DNA of 64,000 nucleotides from Ampullaceana balthica (Eukaryota; Mollusca; Gastropoda; Lymnaeidae). Position 1 is the first letter of the stretch. Every line of letters begins with the position of its first letter. Positions 1 through 10,792 of the stretch are shown here, piece after piece. The stretch spans positions 243,347 to 307,346 of the forward strand of contig CALYLW010000333.1 of assembly GCA_944989445.1 (NCBI GenBank), in the 5' to 3' direction. The position numbers and the translations under genes were made by a program. The notes beneath the pieces are model-generated. The model did no database searches and was not told where the DNA came from. It saw nothing but the letters and a program-made list of their open reading frames with translations.

Positions 1-155
1 AAAAATTATTGTAAATTTTGTGTTTAAAAATGTAAACAATTTGTCTGGGGCCGTTACGTAGGGGCCGTTTTGACGGGTCACCTTTTTACCCATTACAACG
101 TGTTCCTTTGCAAATATACGGATTTTTTTGGGGTTACTACGAGACAATGAGAAAT

Positions 156-618
156 AAAATAATGTAAAAAAAATCTTTTTTTTTAAAAGGACACGCTTTT
201 ATTTACATATAGAAAGTGCACTAAAAACAAGAAAATAAAATTTTTCTATGAAAACAGGTGATATCGGTGAACCATCTACTGCACATAAAAGCGTGGGGCG
301 CCCATCACAAATAATTTCTCATTGCAACTATTCTCTTACAAATAGATACATATTTCTAATTATTGTGATAGTAGCATTTATATGATCAAAGTTGTGAAAA
401 TTTTACTGTTTATTAATATTCATACAAATTTGTTTTTATGTTTCGCAGCCTTGTACACGATAGAGAGTTGTGATGAACGCCCCACGCTTTTATGTGCAGT
501 AGATAGGTTCACCTATTTTACCTGTTTTCATAGAAAAATTTATTTTCTTCTTTTTAGTGCACTTTCTAAATGTAAATAAAAGCGTGTCCTTTTTAAAAAA
601 AGATTTTTTTACATTATC
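156..618. mobile_element. Hairpin MITE, GGACACGCTTTTA ends
   Basis: Two arms of about 140 bp face each other: the left arm runs from about 156 to 308 and the right arm from about 470 to 618. Both carry AAAGGACACGCTTTTATTTA at the outer end and an inner block ending in AAAAGCGTGGGGCG. The unpaired centre is about 160 bp. No coding sequence is credible here; the small open frame at 382-579 lies across the right arm. The structure fits a foldback MITE whose transcript would form a long hairpin. The first 150 bases of the window show nothing recognisable. Confidence 0.75.
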
Positions 619-737
619 TTATTTTCTACTTTTCAGTATCAAACATTTTTTAATATTTATTTTTCGACCTTATCAATTCAATTTAATTAGTTAAACTTCA
701 TTGTAAATAACTTAAGTGTGATAGTGGTAATAAATAT

Positions 738-1410
738 AAGTAAAAAAAAGATTTTTAAAAACCACGTTTTTAGAAGCGGACTAAAAAGAAGAAAATAATT
801 TAAAACTTGTAAGTTCAAGTACTTCGATTTAATATGACTAAAAACGTGGGGCGGGCGCTTATGAGGTTTAACATATGCGGTTCAATCATTTTCTCACTTA
901 TAGATCTCACTTTTGCCTTCTAAATTATAAATCTTTAATTTTTATACCAAACATCCACCCCACGTTTTTAAACATATTAAATCGAAGTACTTGAACTTAC
1001 AAGTTTTAAATTATTTTCTTCTTTTTAGTCCGCTTCTAAAAACGTGGTTTTTTAAAATCTTTTTTTACCTCTATTTATTTTACCAAACACCTCACAAGCG
1101 CCCGCCCAACGTTTTAAAAACATTGTGATGTGGTCACGGGGCGAACTCACGGATGTCAACAAAAGCCGACGGTACAGATGCTTTTATATAGACTATAGAT
1201 AAAATTAAAAGTTCAATAATTTAATAACGGTACATTTGATCGATCTAAAATTTTGATACAATGCATTGTAGTCCAAGATCTATCTGTGGTAAAATTTTCA
1301 GATCTCTAGGACCATCAGAAGTGGTTCAATTTTACGTTGGCAGATTTGAAAAAATCTTGGACAAACAAACAATGCCCAACGAAAGCGAGTTAATAAAAAC
1401 GTGGTAATAA
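738..1410. mobile_element. MITE family B, copy 1
   Basis: The ends are AAAAACCACGTTTTTA at about 755 and TAATAAAAACGTGGTAA at about 1390. An internal foldback (738-866 against 955-1078) is followed by a shared core, GATCGATCTAAAATTTTGATA, and by CTCTAGGACCATCAGAAGTG. A second full-length copy of nearly the same size lies at 27230-27902 inside the polymerase relic, which defines the ends. Non-autonomous DNA transposon; no transposase is present. Confidence 0.7.
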
Positions 1411-1619
1411 AAAGAAAGAAAGATTATTCATTACAAATTTATGTATAATACAAAAAACAACATTTTCCCTAACTGAAAATTGAACCTCGTACCCCCATGT
1501 CGGCAATCGATCACGCTTATATTTCGACCAGCAAGACTTGATGTTGATAGTACTTTTTAAAGTTATAATAATTGTATCCCTCTAGGGCGAATTGAGGCAT
1601 GGTTCATTGACACGAGTGA

Positions 1620-1862
1620 TAATATTTATATAGACAAAAACTAAAAACTAAAAGTGCATTAATTTACTTACGGTACATTTGATCGATCTGAAATTTCAAT
1701 ACAATGCATTGTCATCTACGATCTATATGTGGTAAAATTTTGAGATCTCTAGGACCATCAGAAGTGGTTTAATTTTACGTTACAAGATTTGAAGGAAGGA
1801 TGGATGGATGGATACAACATACAAACAGTTTGACTTAAATAAAATCGTGTAATAATAAATAT
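1620..1862. repeat. Partial family-B core
   Basis: This stretch repeats the core of the neighbouring MITEs (CGGTACATTTGATCGATCTG, then CTCTAGGACCATCAGAAGTG, then a GGAAGGATGGATGGATGGAT run) without the hairpin half. It looks like a truncated copy. The stretch 1411-1619 between copies has no recognisable gene. Confidence 0.55.
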
Positions 1863-1863
1863 T

Positions 1864-2392
1864 TAAAAAATCTTTTTTTAAAAAGGACACGCTTTTAACA
1901 TAATCACTACTTTTAGTTATGTCTCATATTTAAGGGATTTATAGTCAAAAACTTTGTTTTTACAGCTATTTTTTAAAACTTATAATAAAAACTCTTTAAA
2001 ATTCACGTCTGAAGCCCACACATCTTTTTTACCACTATTTTTATATACTAAACACCTCATAAGCGCCCACCCAACGTTTTATACCACGGTGTTGTGTTCA
2101 TGTGGTGAACTCATGGATGTCAACAAAGCAGACGGGTACCGATGCTTATATATAGACTATAGATAAACTAAAAATGCAATAATTTCAATACGCTACATTC
2201 GATCGATCTGAAATTTTGATACAATGCATTGTCATCCAAGATCTATCTGTGGTATAATTTTTAAATCTCTAGGACCATCAAAAGTGGTATAGTTTTACGT
2301 TTCAAGTTTTGAAGGAAGGATGGATGGGTGGAAGGATGGATGGATACAACATACAAACATTGTGACTTAAATAAAAGCGTGTAAAAAATCGT
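1864..2392. mobile_element. MITE with GGACACGCTTTTA end and family-B core
   Basis: The left end has AAAAAGGACACGCTTTTA and the right end TAAATAAAAGCGTGTAAAAA, an inverted pair. Inside are the family-B core (GATCGATCTGAAATTTTGAT) and a piece of the AAATCCC-type element (AAGGGATTTATAGTCAAAAA at about 1931). It is therefore a mosaic of two repeat families. Confidence 0.6.
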
Positions 2393-2490
2393 GCTGTTTA
2401 TGTCGTTTTTGGTTAAAAAAATTTTTTTAAAATATTAATAAAAAGCATGTTGGATTTGACTATAGAAATTTAAATGATATTGATGCAATC

Positions 2491-2754
2491 TCAAGAAACT
2501 TTACCATTAATTGCTTTATTCCAGATGACTGGCAGAGTTGTCTCGAACATTATTTTAAGGCTGCCGTCATCCATTTGTGGAACTTCTTGTACATGCATGC
2601 TAGATTCGTTAGTTGGCAAAAGGAGTGGCGTAGCTAGGGTCATCTGCGCCCTGGGACATGACACAAAATCTGCGCCCCTTGTCAGACCGACATACTCTGG
2701 TGGCTCGCTGAGAAACCAAGAAAATTTAGAAATTTTACGGCTTATATGGTTCAT
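2491..2754 (-). pseudogene. hAT transposase fragment, ZBED5/SCAND3-like
   Basis: The minus-strand frame contains ESSMHVQEVPQMDDGSLK followed by TTLPVIWNKAI, which lines up with ESSMTVQEEVTLLEIANGG and TTLPVFWIKVM in the larger hAT relic at 42595-43856. The N-terminal side of this frame (about 2624-2710) is a separate insertion beginning AGTGGCGTAGCTAGGGTC, which resembles the end of a hAT-type MITE. Only a scrap of the transposase remains and it is not functional. Confidence 0.65.
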
Positions 2755-2889
2755 TTTCGAAGCATCTGATATTGTAATGAAATAGAATACAGTCCAATAA
2801 TTCTCTACACTATTTTAAATAATTTATTTGAAGAAAAAAAAACAAGAAAAAATTTTGTACTAATTATACATGACTGGAATAGACATAGT

Positions 2890-3970
2890 CTACAACAAAT
2901 TGATCCTTCTTGATTTGACTGCCACAAACTCGTCAATCAGGTTGTCAAAATTAATAATCTCAAGTGTTTCTCTTTCGATGCTAAGGAGTGCAAAATCACT
3001 CAGACGATCTTGACCCATTGAAGCACGCAAATAAGACAAAATAAGTTTCAGTGTGCTGAAGGACCGCTCACAGCTTGCAATTGAAACAGCAATTGTTAGA
3101 AGTATTTCCAGTGAAATGCGCAGATTCGGAAATGCGTCACCTCCATGTAAAACAATAAAACCAAGACGAACGAAAGGAGTTTCCGGTAGAACTTCAGTCT
3201 GAGTAATTAGCAGCATTTTGAAGTCTTCAATTTCTATGCACAATTCGTGACCATTGACGTCGGTGTCGTAGAAATTTCCAAAATCTAAGCAATTTTTACA
3301 AGTGAATCGACATTTGTCTCAGCGAGGATAGTTTTGACTTCTAGTAAAAATCCAAATTTGTTTTTTATAGGTTTTTTTAGACGTAAAAAACCGTTTTGAT
3401 ATCTCCTGTTGGAGTCTATCAATTACGCTGTTCATAACACGTGCAATTTCTTCTACTGCAGAAATTCCTGCATCTCTTGTTAATTCTCCAGGCACCCTCC
3501 GATGTCGTCTAATCATTCTGTCAACCTCGATTCCCCAAGTTGTGCATCTCGTTTTTCCATTGTCTACCGCAACCTGGCTTAAATTATCCCAAATGTTGAA
3601 AAGTTCTTGCTCCATCGGTTCAAGATCAGATGCTGCTTTCTTGAAATTCAAAGTAGGATCCTGCGACCGTTTCTGGAGTCTGGACACGATCAATTTTCCC
3701 AAATATGATGTTCCAGAAATGTAACAAAGCTAGGAAGTTAAAGTTTAATATACCTGCCAGCAAAGTTTCTGCATCACTTCTGGTGTCAGGCGTCATAGTT
3801 GCATCTACTGATAATTTTTCCAACAGCCCTACTAATTCATCTAGTCTTTCATCAATACCTTTAACAGCTCCTGATCGTGCACTCCAGCGTGTTTCAGACT
3901 CCCTCTTCACTGTGATTGGCATAACTCTTTTTAATTCTTCCCAACGAATTGTTAAACGAGAGAAAAACAA
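2890..3970 (-). pseudogene. hAT transposase relic, ZMYM1-like
   Basis: Three minus-strand frames carry successive pieces of one transposase. 3626-3970 has RESETRWSARSGAVK, the conserved block before the all-alpha insertion; 3319-3702 has the following helical region and overlaps it through a frameshift near 3690; 2890-3243 has the C-terminal hAT dimerisation domain, with FPNLRISLEILLTIAVS, ASCERSFSTLKLI and LLSIERE. A further break lies near 3250-3320. The catalytic N-terminal part is missing upstream. The element's relatives in animals are often annotated as zinc finger MYM-type protein 1-like. Decayed, non-functional. Confidence 0.85.
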
Positions 3971-4329
3971 ATATATTAGGGCTGCGGAAATTAACGATTA
4001 ATTTATCGATTAATCGTCCAAAATTTTTTAATTTGCTCCATTTTCTGTCAATTCTAATAAACATACTAGACAGGTAGAACATGTGAGTACGGTACAGTAA
4101 TACAGTATGGGTAACTATGTGTGCTATGCGGTATTATTGTCCCCGTTTTTGATTAAATGGTTGTTACAGTAAAAAAAATTAAAATGTTTTTATTATCATT
4201 ACTACATCAGTGAAATGCATTAGTGAAATAAATAACTGCATGCAATATTACTTCATTATTGATGTATTTATGAGTAAGAGTGTCTTTATGAAGTGTTTGG
4301 AAAGCATTTACAAATACTAATCGGCATCC
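3971..4329. other. No gene seen
   Basis: AT-rich DNA between a hAT relic and a LINE tail. The palindromic stretch ATTAACGATTAATTTATCGA near 3988 is the only structure noted. Confidence 0.6.
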
Positions 4330-4945
4330 TTCCGTCTCGTAAGACGGTGGTCATCAGTTACGTTGGGTTGCAGTTCCTAGTGAGGCTGTGCGGTCCTATC
4401 CTTGAGTGACAGTCTTTACCACAGCTTTTGCACACGAGTTCTATGCTTCCCAATGTTTTGTCCTTTCTCCTAGCTCTTCTGTCTGTAGCCTCCTCCATCT
4501 TTCGCTCCTCGGCTACTATGACGCCTTCTTTTACAACTGTGCGCCACGTAGATCAAACGGCCGCCTTACACCCCCAGTCGCTTGTGCGTATTCTGAATTC
4601 TGGCTGCTATCATGTCCCTTTGGCAGACATCTTTAAATCACAGACGTTGGCGACTGTCTTCCTCTCTCCTGATGCCAGTTCTACAAAAAGGAGGTCCAGG
4701 GGATGCGACCTGGGATCATTCTTCTTACATGTCCTAGCCATCTAAGGCGTCTTTCACTCAGGATTTAGGAGATGCTTTGGGTATTGGCACGAATCAGGAC
4801 CTCACTATTTGGCACTTTGTCCTGCCATTTAATGCAAAGGATGCGACGCAGTCACCTCAAGTGGAAGCTATTAATCTTGCGCTCATGGGATGTATAGGTT
4901 GTCCATGTCTTGCTCCCGTATAGCAGCGTACTGATGACGCAAGCT
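4330..4945 (-). pseudogene. Non-LTR retrotransposon 3' end (RT C-terminus)
   Basis: Read on the minus strand with several frame changes, the sequence gives the C-terminal region of a LINE reverse transcriptase: YRACVISTLLYGSKTWTTY near 4925, then IKWQDKVPNSEVLIRAN and ERRLRWLGHVRRM, ending in a zinc-finger-like CKSCGKDCHSRIGPHS near 4400. The same order is seen in the better preserved copy at 24100-24905. The upstream part is absent: homology stops at the AT microsatellite, as expected for a 5'-truncated LINE insertion. Stops and frameshifts make it a pseudogene. Confidence 0.8.
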
Positions 4946-4955
4946 CGATAGACAC

Positions 4956-5062
<107 letters not shown>

Positions 5063-5261
5063 ATAATGTTTTTGCTTTAACTGACGAGGTCGTTTAATGT
5101 TCCTCTTTTCGTGATCCTACTATTTAGTTCACGATGTGCGTACCACAAATCGCACTCCATTCACCCTACCATATTTTTATAGGAAGTTGTATTTATGTTT
5201 TGATCTCGTTCGAACTACAAGTAAACCCTCTGGATTGTCACGTGTTGAGCAATCCATAGTC

Positions 5262-5862
5262 AAATTTGACCATGACCTCATGTTTAAGAGCGATATGACC
5301 ATGACTTCGTGTCTAAGAGTGATATGACCTTGAGTTCGTGTCAAGAGCGATATGACCATGACCTCATGTTTAAGAGCGATATGACCATGACCTCGTGTTT
5401 AAGAGCGATATGACCATGACCTCGTGTTTAAGGGCGATATGACTATGACCTCGTGTCTAAGAGCGGTATGACCATGACCTCGTGTTTAAGAGCTATATGA
5501 CCATAACCTCGTGTTTAAGAGCGATATGACCTTGACCTCCTGTTTAATTGCGATATGACAATGTCCTCCTGTTTAAGAGCGATATGACCATGACCTCGTG
5601 TTTAAGAACATCGATATGACCTTGACTTCGTGTCTAAGAACGATATTACCAAGACTTCATGTTTAAGAGCGATATTACCATGACCTCGTGTTTAAGAGCG
5701 ATATGACCATGACCCCGTGTTTAAGAGCGATATGACCATGACCTCGTGTTTAAGAACAACGGTAGGACCTTGACCTCGTGTCTAAGAACGATATTACCAT
5801 GACCTCATGTTTAAGAGCGATATGGCCATGACCTCGTGTTTAAGAGCGATATGACCATTGTA
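5262..5862. repeat. 29-bp minisatellite, about 20 copies
   Basis: The unit is GCGATATGACCATGACCTCG plus TGTTTAAGA. Some copies differ by a few bases in length (for example near 5605 and 5755) and many carry substitutions. Unit length is not a multiple of three and there is no long open frame, so it is not a repeat protein. The flanking 5863-6160 has no recognisable feature. Confidence 0.9.
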
Positions 5863-6233
5863 AAGAGTGAATATGCCGCTCTCTTGGTGTTTATTTTAAT
5901 TTGCCACCATAATACCAGCTGGTGGGTTTTACTAGTTAACAAAACAGAAGGCATCTCTATGCTGTAGACAAGGAAGAGTGTGCAACTTAGGGCTGATCTT
6001 CGAAGAGGCGGGTGTTCCAATGTGCTTTTCCTTGAAAATTTGAAAAGTTGTTTCACCGCTAAAATCTAGATAACTTCATCTACAATCCAAATCTAAGCCA
6101 ATGTAACATACTGCTGTTATACAGTTGTCTGTGGTCGACTGCTTGGGATTTTTATATTTAATTTACTGGAAGCCACCTTTGGGCAGAACAAAACCCCACA
6201 CTTCTTTTCTGAGTGACAGCAGAGCACAGACTG

Positions 6234-6486
6234 GCAGGTGTCATATGAATATGTTTTAGTAGGCTTGGTGTGTGTGGGGCTCTGCTCATATGAATATGTT
6301 GTAGTAGGCTTGGTGTGTGGGGCTGTACTCATATGAAAATGTTGTAGTAGGCCGTGTGTGTGGGGCTGTACTCATAAGAAAATGTTTTAGTAGGCCGTGT
6401 GTGTGGGCTGTACTCATGAAAATGTTGTAGTAGGCTTGGTGTGTGGGGCTGTACTCATATGAAAATGTTGTAGTAGAATTGGTGTG
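6234..6486. repeat. 43-bp minisatellite upstream of gene A, about 6 copies
   Basis: The unit is TATGAATATGTTGTAGTAGG then CTTGGTGTGTGGGGCTGTAC then TCA. The same unit, with about 24 copies, lies at 57683-58697 at the equivalent position upstream of gene B. Sequence on both sides is also shared (ACTTCTTTTCTGAGTGACA before; TGGTGTGCATCCACAAAACA after), so the array was part of the duplicated block. Confidence 0.92.
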
Positions 6487-6799
6487 CATCCACAAAACAA
6501 TTATGCTGTCTCTACACAGAGAGATGCATGATGCAATATTGCATTATGCTTTTAAGTTTGCCATATATGTACCACTGAGCTGAAATGGGTTAACCTATAA
6601 CAATAAGACGGTTATCATTTCTTTTCGTTTCTGTTTTATCAAGAATATGAAATTAACATTCAATCGATACAAAGCCGAATAAATTGAATATTGATTTTTT
6701 TCCATTTATTACCCGTACAGCTCTCCTTCCTATAACAAATTAACTTACGTGAAATAAATAAACTCTCTTTGGGCCACAACAGTTAAGAAAAATATTATT

Positions 6800-6824
6800 T
6801 TTGTTTATTCTTTTCAGGCTCGCG
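6800..6824 (+). other. Splice acceptor before gene A start
   Basis: The pyrimidine-rich run TTTGTTTATTCTTTTCAG ends with AG at 6816-6817, eight bases before the ATG at 6825. The same acceptor precedes gene B (AG at 59025-59026). It implies a 5' untranslated exon further upstream and argues against any start codon 5' of 6818. The partner donor was not identified. Confidence 0.6.
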
Positions 6825-8591
6825 ATGAGTGCCGCCATGAAAGTTGAAGCATTAATCCTTATCACATTACATTATCTGCCAGTAAATTGCAAACTCTATT
6901 GCTTTTCGTCGGATTGGAATGACAAAAATGAAAAGGGTTATTATCAATGCAGCGAATCCCACGCATACATTCAGGGGTTTGAAAGAGAGGATTATCCTTT
7001 TAACAATGAAGAAAAAGAAGGATTAGACCTAATAAAATCAGCTCGCTGCTGCTTACCTGGCCATCCATGGGCGGAATATGATTCTATAATAAATTACGAG
7101 GACTGGAATTATTTTTTAGATAAATACGACCAATGGGTGCACTGTCCTGACGGCTATTTTTTCGGCGGTTATTACAGAAGAGGCTCGTCTCCAGGCAAGA
7201 TTTCTGATATAGAGGCTGCTAGATGTATAAAACCTACAGTTCACCCTTTTCAATATGGAGAGTGCTATGAACAAAATGTAAGTTCATGTTTTGATGGGAT
7301 TGACGGCTTTGGTCTCTGTGGGTGCAAAGAGGATTATGCGATTGTCGGACTGTACAAGGAGGGTTGTGACAAATTGCGATGTATAGAGACCCTGAAATGT
7401 TGCACTATGGCTGACAAGCCCGAAGAACTGTCTGACCTCTACATGGTCAAATATCGTGTCATGTCCCGAACCAGGCATCCGGTCGCATGGCTAGCGGGTA
7501 TGCTAGGTTATGGTTGGTGTTCAGGATGTATGAGTTTATACTGTGGGGAAAGTTTCGTTCTAGATAGGGACAAGTGGCGGGCTGATAAGAGAGGTCATTG
7601 TCATGGATACATGCACAGCCACCGGCTTTCCATTGAATACAGCGACTGGGAATTTTCAATTAAGAACATGGAATACAGCAATCCTGTCATAGAGGATTTG
7701 GCACACGAGACCTTCGACTCAGGATTTTTTTTTAACAATCATTCAACTGAAGCCACCAAGTTTGTTGAAAGGTCTCAATCAACAACTAGAACTATAACAC
7801 ATTTAAAGACAAGCTCTTGGAAGAAATCTGAAGATTTGGGAATGTCATTCACCTTTTCACCCCCTGGATATTTTAGTGGTGGAGCGTCCTACTCATTTAC
7901 GTATGAGACATCAGGAAGCGCCGCAGAAGAGAAGAAAATACAACTTGCAGATACGCTCACCACCAGAACTACAAAAAGTTTGAAACCTAACACGGCTGCT
8001 AAGTGGGTTCTCAAGATGGCAAAAACGCGCACAACATTGTCTTACATAGCAACAATACAAATTCGTTTTTCCTTACAACTGCAGGGCTTTTTGGTTTGGG
8101 GTGGTGGTTTGAAAGGTAATAATCCCAATTTTCATTATTTGCATCGTGGTTCTGAGAGCCGCCCGGTTTTCAACTACAAATTTGGGAACAAAGCTGTGCC
8201 GTTTTATACCGCACTTAAGCGAGAAACTGAGACAAATTCTAACCCATGGCTTTGGAATGAATTGATTAATAAAAAGCCTCACGTTAATGCTCTTATTGAT
8301 AAATTAACAAATGAAAAATGGTATGAATTTCAGTTGACTGGGAAATTTATAGATATCGTTGGAAAAGAAATCATTGTCGATTGGACTGAATATCCACCTA
8401 GAAAAAATGAGCCTTTCAAAAAAAAACTTTTAAAAACACGAAGACCCAAAAAATCCATTACATTAACTAATGGTACCTTAATAGAGCAAGGCAAAAAACT
8501 AAAAATCACATTAACCAAAACAAAGCAACAGAAAATCACCAACTCGAAGAACAAAAAAACTAAAATACAAAACAAAAAATCTAGAACATAA
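6825..8591 (+). CDS. Biomphalysin-like aerolysin-family pore-forming protein (gene A)
   Basis: 588 residues from the first ATG after the splice acceptor; a second ATG four codons later has a stronger context (GCCGCC before it) and would give nearly the same protein. Residues 7-22 form a hydrophobic signal-peptide core. Residues 25-200 are rich in paired cysteines (RCCLPG, CGCKEDY, LKCCTMADKP) and match the small-lobe position. From about residue 298 to 506 the Ser/Thr-rich strands (SWKKSEDLGMSFTFSPP, SYIATIQIRFSLQLQGF) are typical of the aerolysin beta-pore lobe. The last 50 residues are lysine-rich and are read from the A-rich repeats that continue after the stop. In Biomphalaria the family consists of secreted, haemocyte-associated immune cytolysins thought to derive from a bacterial gene; that role is family knowledge. 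Coding is a single exon with no break. The gene is intact by inspection. Confidence 0.85.
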   Translation: MSAAMKVEALILITLHYLPVNCKLYCFSSDWNDKNEKGYYQCSESHAYIQGFEREDYPFNNEEKEGLDLIKSARCCLPGHPWAEYDSIINYEDWNYFLDKYDQWVHCPDGYFFGGYYRRGSSPGKISDIEAARCIKPTVHPFQYGECYEQNVSSCFDGIDGFGLCGCKEDYAIVGLYKEGCDKLRCIETLKCCTMADKPEELSDLYMVKYRVMSRTRHPVAWLAGMLGYGWCSGCMSLYCGESFVLDRDKWRADKRGHCHGYMHSHRLSIEYSDWEFSIKNMEYSNPVIEDLAHETFDSGFFFNNHSTEATKFVERSQSTTRTITHLKTSSWKKSEDLGMSFTFSPPGYFSGGASYSFTYETSGSAAEEKKIQLADTLTTRTTKSLKPNTAAKWVLKMAKTRTTLSYIATIQIRFSLQLQGFLVWGGGLKGNNPNFHYLHRGSESRPVFNYKFGNKAVPFYTALKRETETNSNPWLWNELINKKPHVNALIDKLTNEKWYEFQLTGKFIDIVGKEIIVDWTEYPPRKNEPFKKKLLKTRRPKKSITLTNGTLIEQGKKLKITLTKTKQQKITNSKNKKTKIQNKKSRT

Positions 8592-8975
8592 AACAAAAAC
8601 AAAAACACGGTTAACAACTCGAAGCACCAAAAATAACTTTTAGCAATTCAAAGCACCAAAAATTATCTTTAACAATGCAAATACCCCAAAATTTGTTTTT
8701 ACAACTCAAAGCACCAAAATAACATTTAAAAACAGAAAGGCCCCGAAGCAATCACATTTAAAAACACAAAGCCCAAAAAATCACATTTAAAAACCCAAAA
8801 CACTACGAAACACCCCTTAACAACCCAAAGCATCAAAAATTACCTATAAAAACCTAAAGCACCAAAAAATTCACTTAAAACACCAAACACCAAAAAAACA
8901 CCTTTAAGAACTCAGAGCACCAACAAAATCACATTTAAAACACGAAGCACCAAAAATTCACCTCAAGTGGTTACA
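8592..8975. repeat. Degenerate A-rich tandem repeat, 3' flank of gene A
   Basis: Loose repeats of AAAGCACCAAAAATCACTTT type, about 28-32 bp, start inside the coding tail of gene A and run for nearly 400 bases after the stop. A shorter related run follows gene B (60720-60945). Possible poly(A) signals (AATAAA near 9109) lie beyond it. Confidence 0.8.
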
Positions 8976-9640
8976 CGCAGCAGCAAAAAGTCATTATGTA
9001 CCAAAATGTTTCTTTCAAAAGTATTGATTTAAGTTATTTTATTTGTTACTTTTTTCAAATCAGGCAACTTTTATTATTCCACAAGGTTGTTAAAAAATAA
9101 GCCTAAACAAATAAAATGGAATAATTAATATAATTTAGAGATTGTATATGTTTTATGAGACATTTTTAAATCCTCTTCTTTGTGTATAAATTATGGAATT
9201 AAATCTCTCTGCAATTTCAATTGTCATGATTATAACTATATAAAAAATGTCCCCATTTATATGTTAGGTCTTCGTATTTTTTAAATTGTGTTTAAGGAGG
9301 TGAAAAAATTGGAAATTATCAGAAACGAAACATTTTTATTCCAACTAAATTTCATTATTAGAAATTTATTTATTAAGCCGTTAACTTAAATTCAAAAATA
9401 AATTTACTAAATATTTTTAAATAACAGAAAAGTCTAAAATGTTTTCACATTTTTATAATTTGTTGTTTCTTTGGAATATCAACTGATTTTAACATTTTTT
9501 AAATTGTATTTGCAAAAATTATAACGTTGTAATTGAATTAAAAAAGTTTTCTTTTTTTTGGTCAAATAAATTCTTGATAACTCAACAACATTCCTGGTTC
9601 TTTGTTAACTCCTTAATTAGATGTATCCAACTTTATGAAA
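8976..9640. other. 3' flank of gene A, no gene
   Basis: AT-rich. The part from about 9405 to 9640 (CTAAATATTT...AATAACAGAAAAG, then CAACATTCCTGGTTC) matches 60960-61225 downstream of gene B and so belongs to the duplicated block. Confidence 0.75.
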
Positions 9641-9645
9641 GCATA

Positions 9646-9745
9646 AGGACATGGACAAATACTACTGTCAGGACATGGACAAACACTACTGTCGGGACAT
9701 GGACCAACACTACTGTAGGGACATTGACAAACACTACTGTCGCAA
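9646..9745. repeat. 24-bp tandem repeat, 4 copies
   Basis: The unit is GGACATGGACAAACACTACT plus GTCG. A single unit of the same sequence is present downstream of gene B near 61225, where homology is then cut by an LTR. Confidence 0.88.
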
Positions 9746-9845
9746 CAATGATGCAAATCTATGTCATCCTTTGAACTTTATCAGAAAGAAGAAAAAAATC
9801 CAAATGCGAAATCTAACATTTTTATTAAAAAAAAAGAAAAGAAGA

Positions 9846-10110
9846 AGTTAGGTTAGCATGGACAGAAATGGACAAGGATGAGATTGACTTAATTATTGCC
9901 AGCCGCTAAAAAAAAGCTAATGTTGAGATCGTTGTCTGTTGATATGTCCATGCGCTCCCCTCCTCCAGCACGGACCGCAAAGGTCACGGGACAGATGATG
10001 ATGATGATAGCAAAACTCATTGAAGACATCGATTTCTTTACACTTGTTGCTATGGTGCAGCAATTTTATAAATTAAAGTAGTAATTAAAAATAATTTAAC
10101 CTAAAAAAAC
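9846..10110 (+). other. Possible LINE tail scrap
   Basis: GCACGGACCGCAAAGGTCAC followed by GGGACAGATGATGATGATGA resembles the extreme 3' ends of non-LTR elements (terminal ATG/GAT runs), but too little is left to classify it. Confidence 0.25.
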
Positions 10111-10269
10111 TTTCTTTTTTTTTAAAAAAAGGACACGCTTTTATTTACTTATAGAAATTTTCTACATTTTAGTCTCAAAATGTTTAAATCGATCTTTCGA
10201 CCTTATCAATTCAATTTAACTAGTTAAACTTTATTGTCAATAACTTAAATGTGATAGTATTAATTAATA

Positions 10270-10740
10270 AAAAAGACCAGTAAAAACAAAGTTTTTGACT
10301 ATAAATCCCTTATATATGAGACAGAACTAAAAGTATTGATTATGTTCCAACGCGACAAACATTTACAGACTGACACCGAGTGATGTCCCCTGTCTCTAAT
10401 AACGGGGGATGGGATGCGAGGGGGTGTCGGCACGACGGTTGACGTCAAAGCGTCAACTCAAACCCTCACATGGAAAAAAAACCAATAAAAAACCGTGAAT
10501 TTGAATTACATACGTCATATAAGGATAAACTAAAAATGCATTAATTTAATTACCGGACGTTTGATCGATCTGAAATTTTGATACGATGCATTGGTAGGTG
10601 AGACGGGTCCATGTGCCAAATTTTAGCTCGATTGCATCACGGGAATGGGTCATTTTTTAAATTTTCTTTTTCCGCCCGACCGACGTACGAAGAGAGAGAT
10701 GACGACAGATAAGATTTCGAAGTTAATATAAGGGATTTAA
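10270..10740 (+). mobile_element. AAATCCC element, copy 1
   Basis: The element begins with GTAAAAACAAAGTTTTTGAC then TATAAATCCCTTATATATGA and ends with GAAGTTAATATAAGGGATTT, so ATAAATCCCTTATAT is an inverted terminal motif. Inside are GATCGATCTGAAATTTTGAT and TTTCCGCCCGACCGACGTAC. No coding capacity. At least eight further copies occur in this window. A scrap of the GGACACGCTTTTA MITE lies just before it at about 10125-10160. Confidence 0.75.
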
Positions 10741-10775
10741 AAATAAAGCAATTAATTCTCATTTAGAAATACAAC

Positions 10776-10792
10776 TAGGTACCACAAACTGA
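10776..10792. repeat. 17-bp inverted repeat, left partner
   Basis: TAGGTACCACAAACTGA is perfectly inverted at 14985-15001, 4.2 kb away. Between them lie a MITE and the ZMYM1-like hAT relic. They could be the remains of terminal inverted repeats or a chance match. Confidence 0.4.

Noticed and set aside
382..579. 65-residue open frame
   Set aside because: It overlaps one arm and the loop of a hairpin MITE and has no recognisable domain.
6801..6824. Extending gene A upstream to a TTG start
   Set aside because: The added codons are the polypyrimidine tract and AG of a splice acceptor; the same holds for gene B at 59010.
9574..9851. Two overlapping frames over a Thr/Asn or Asp/His repeat
   Set aside because: They come from the 24-bp tandem repeat in the 3' flank.
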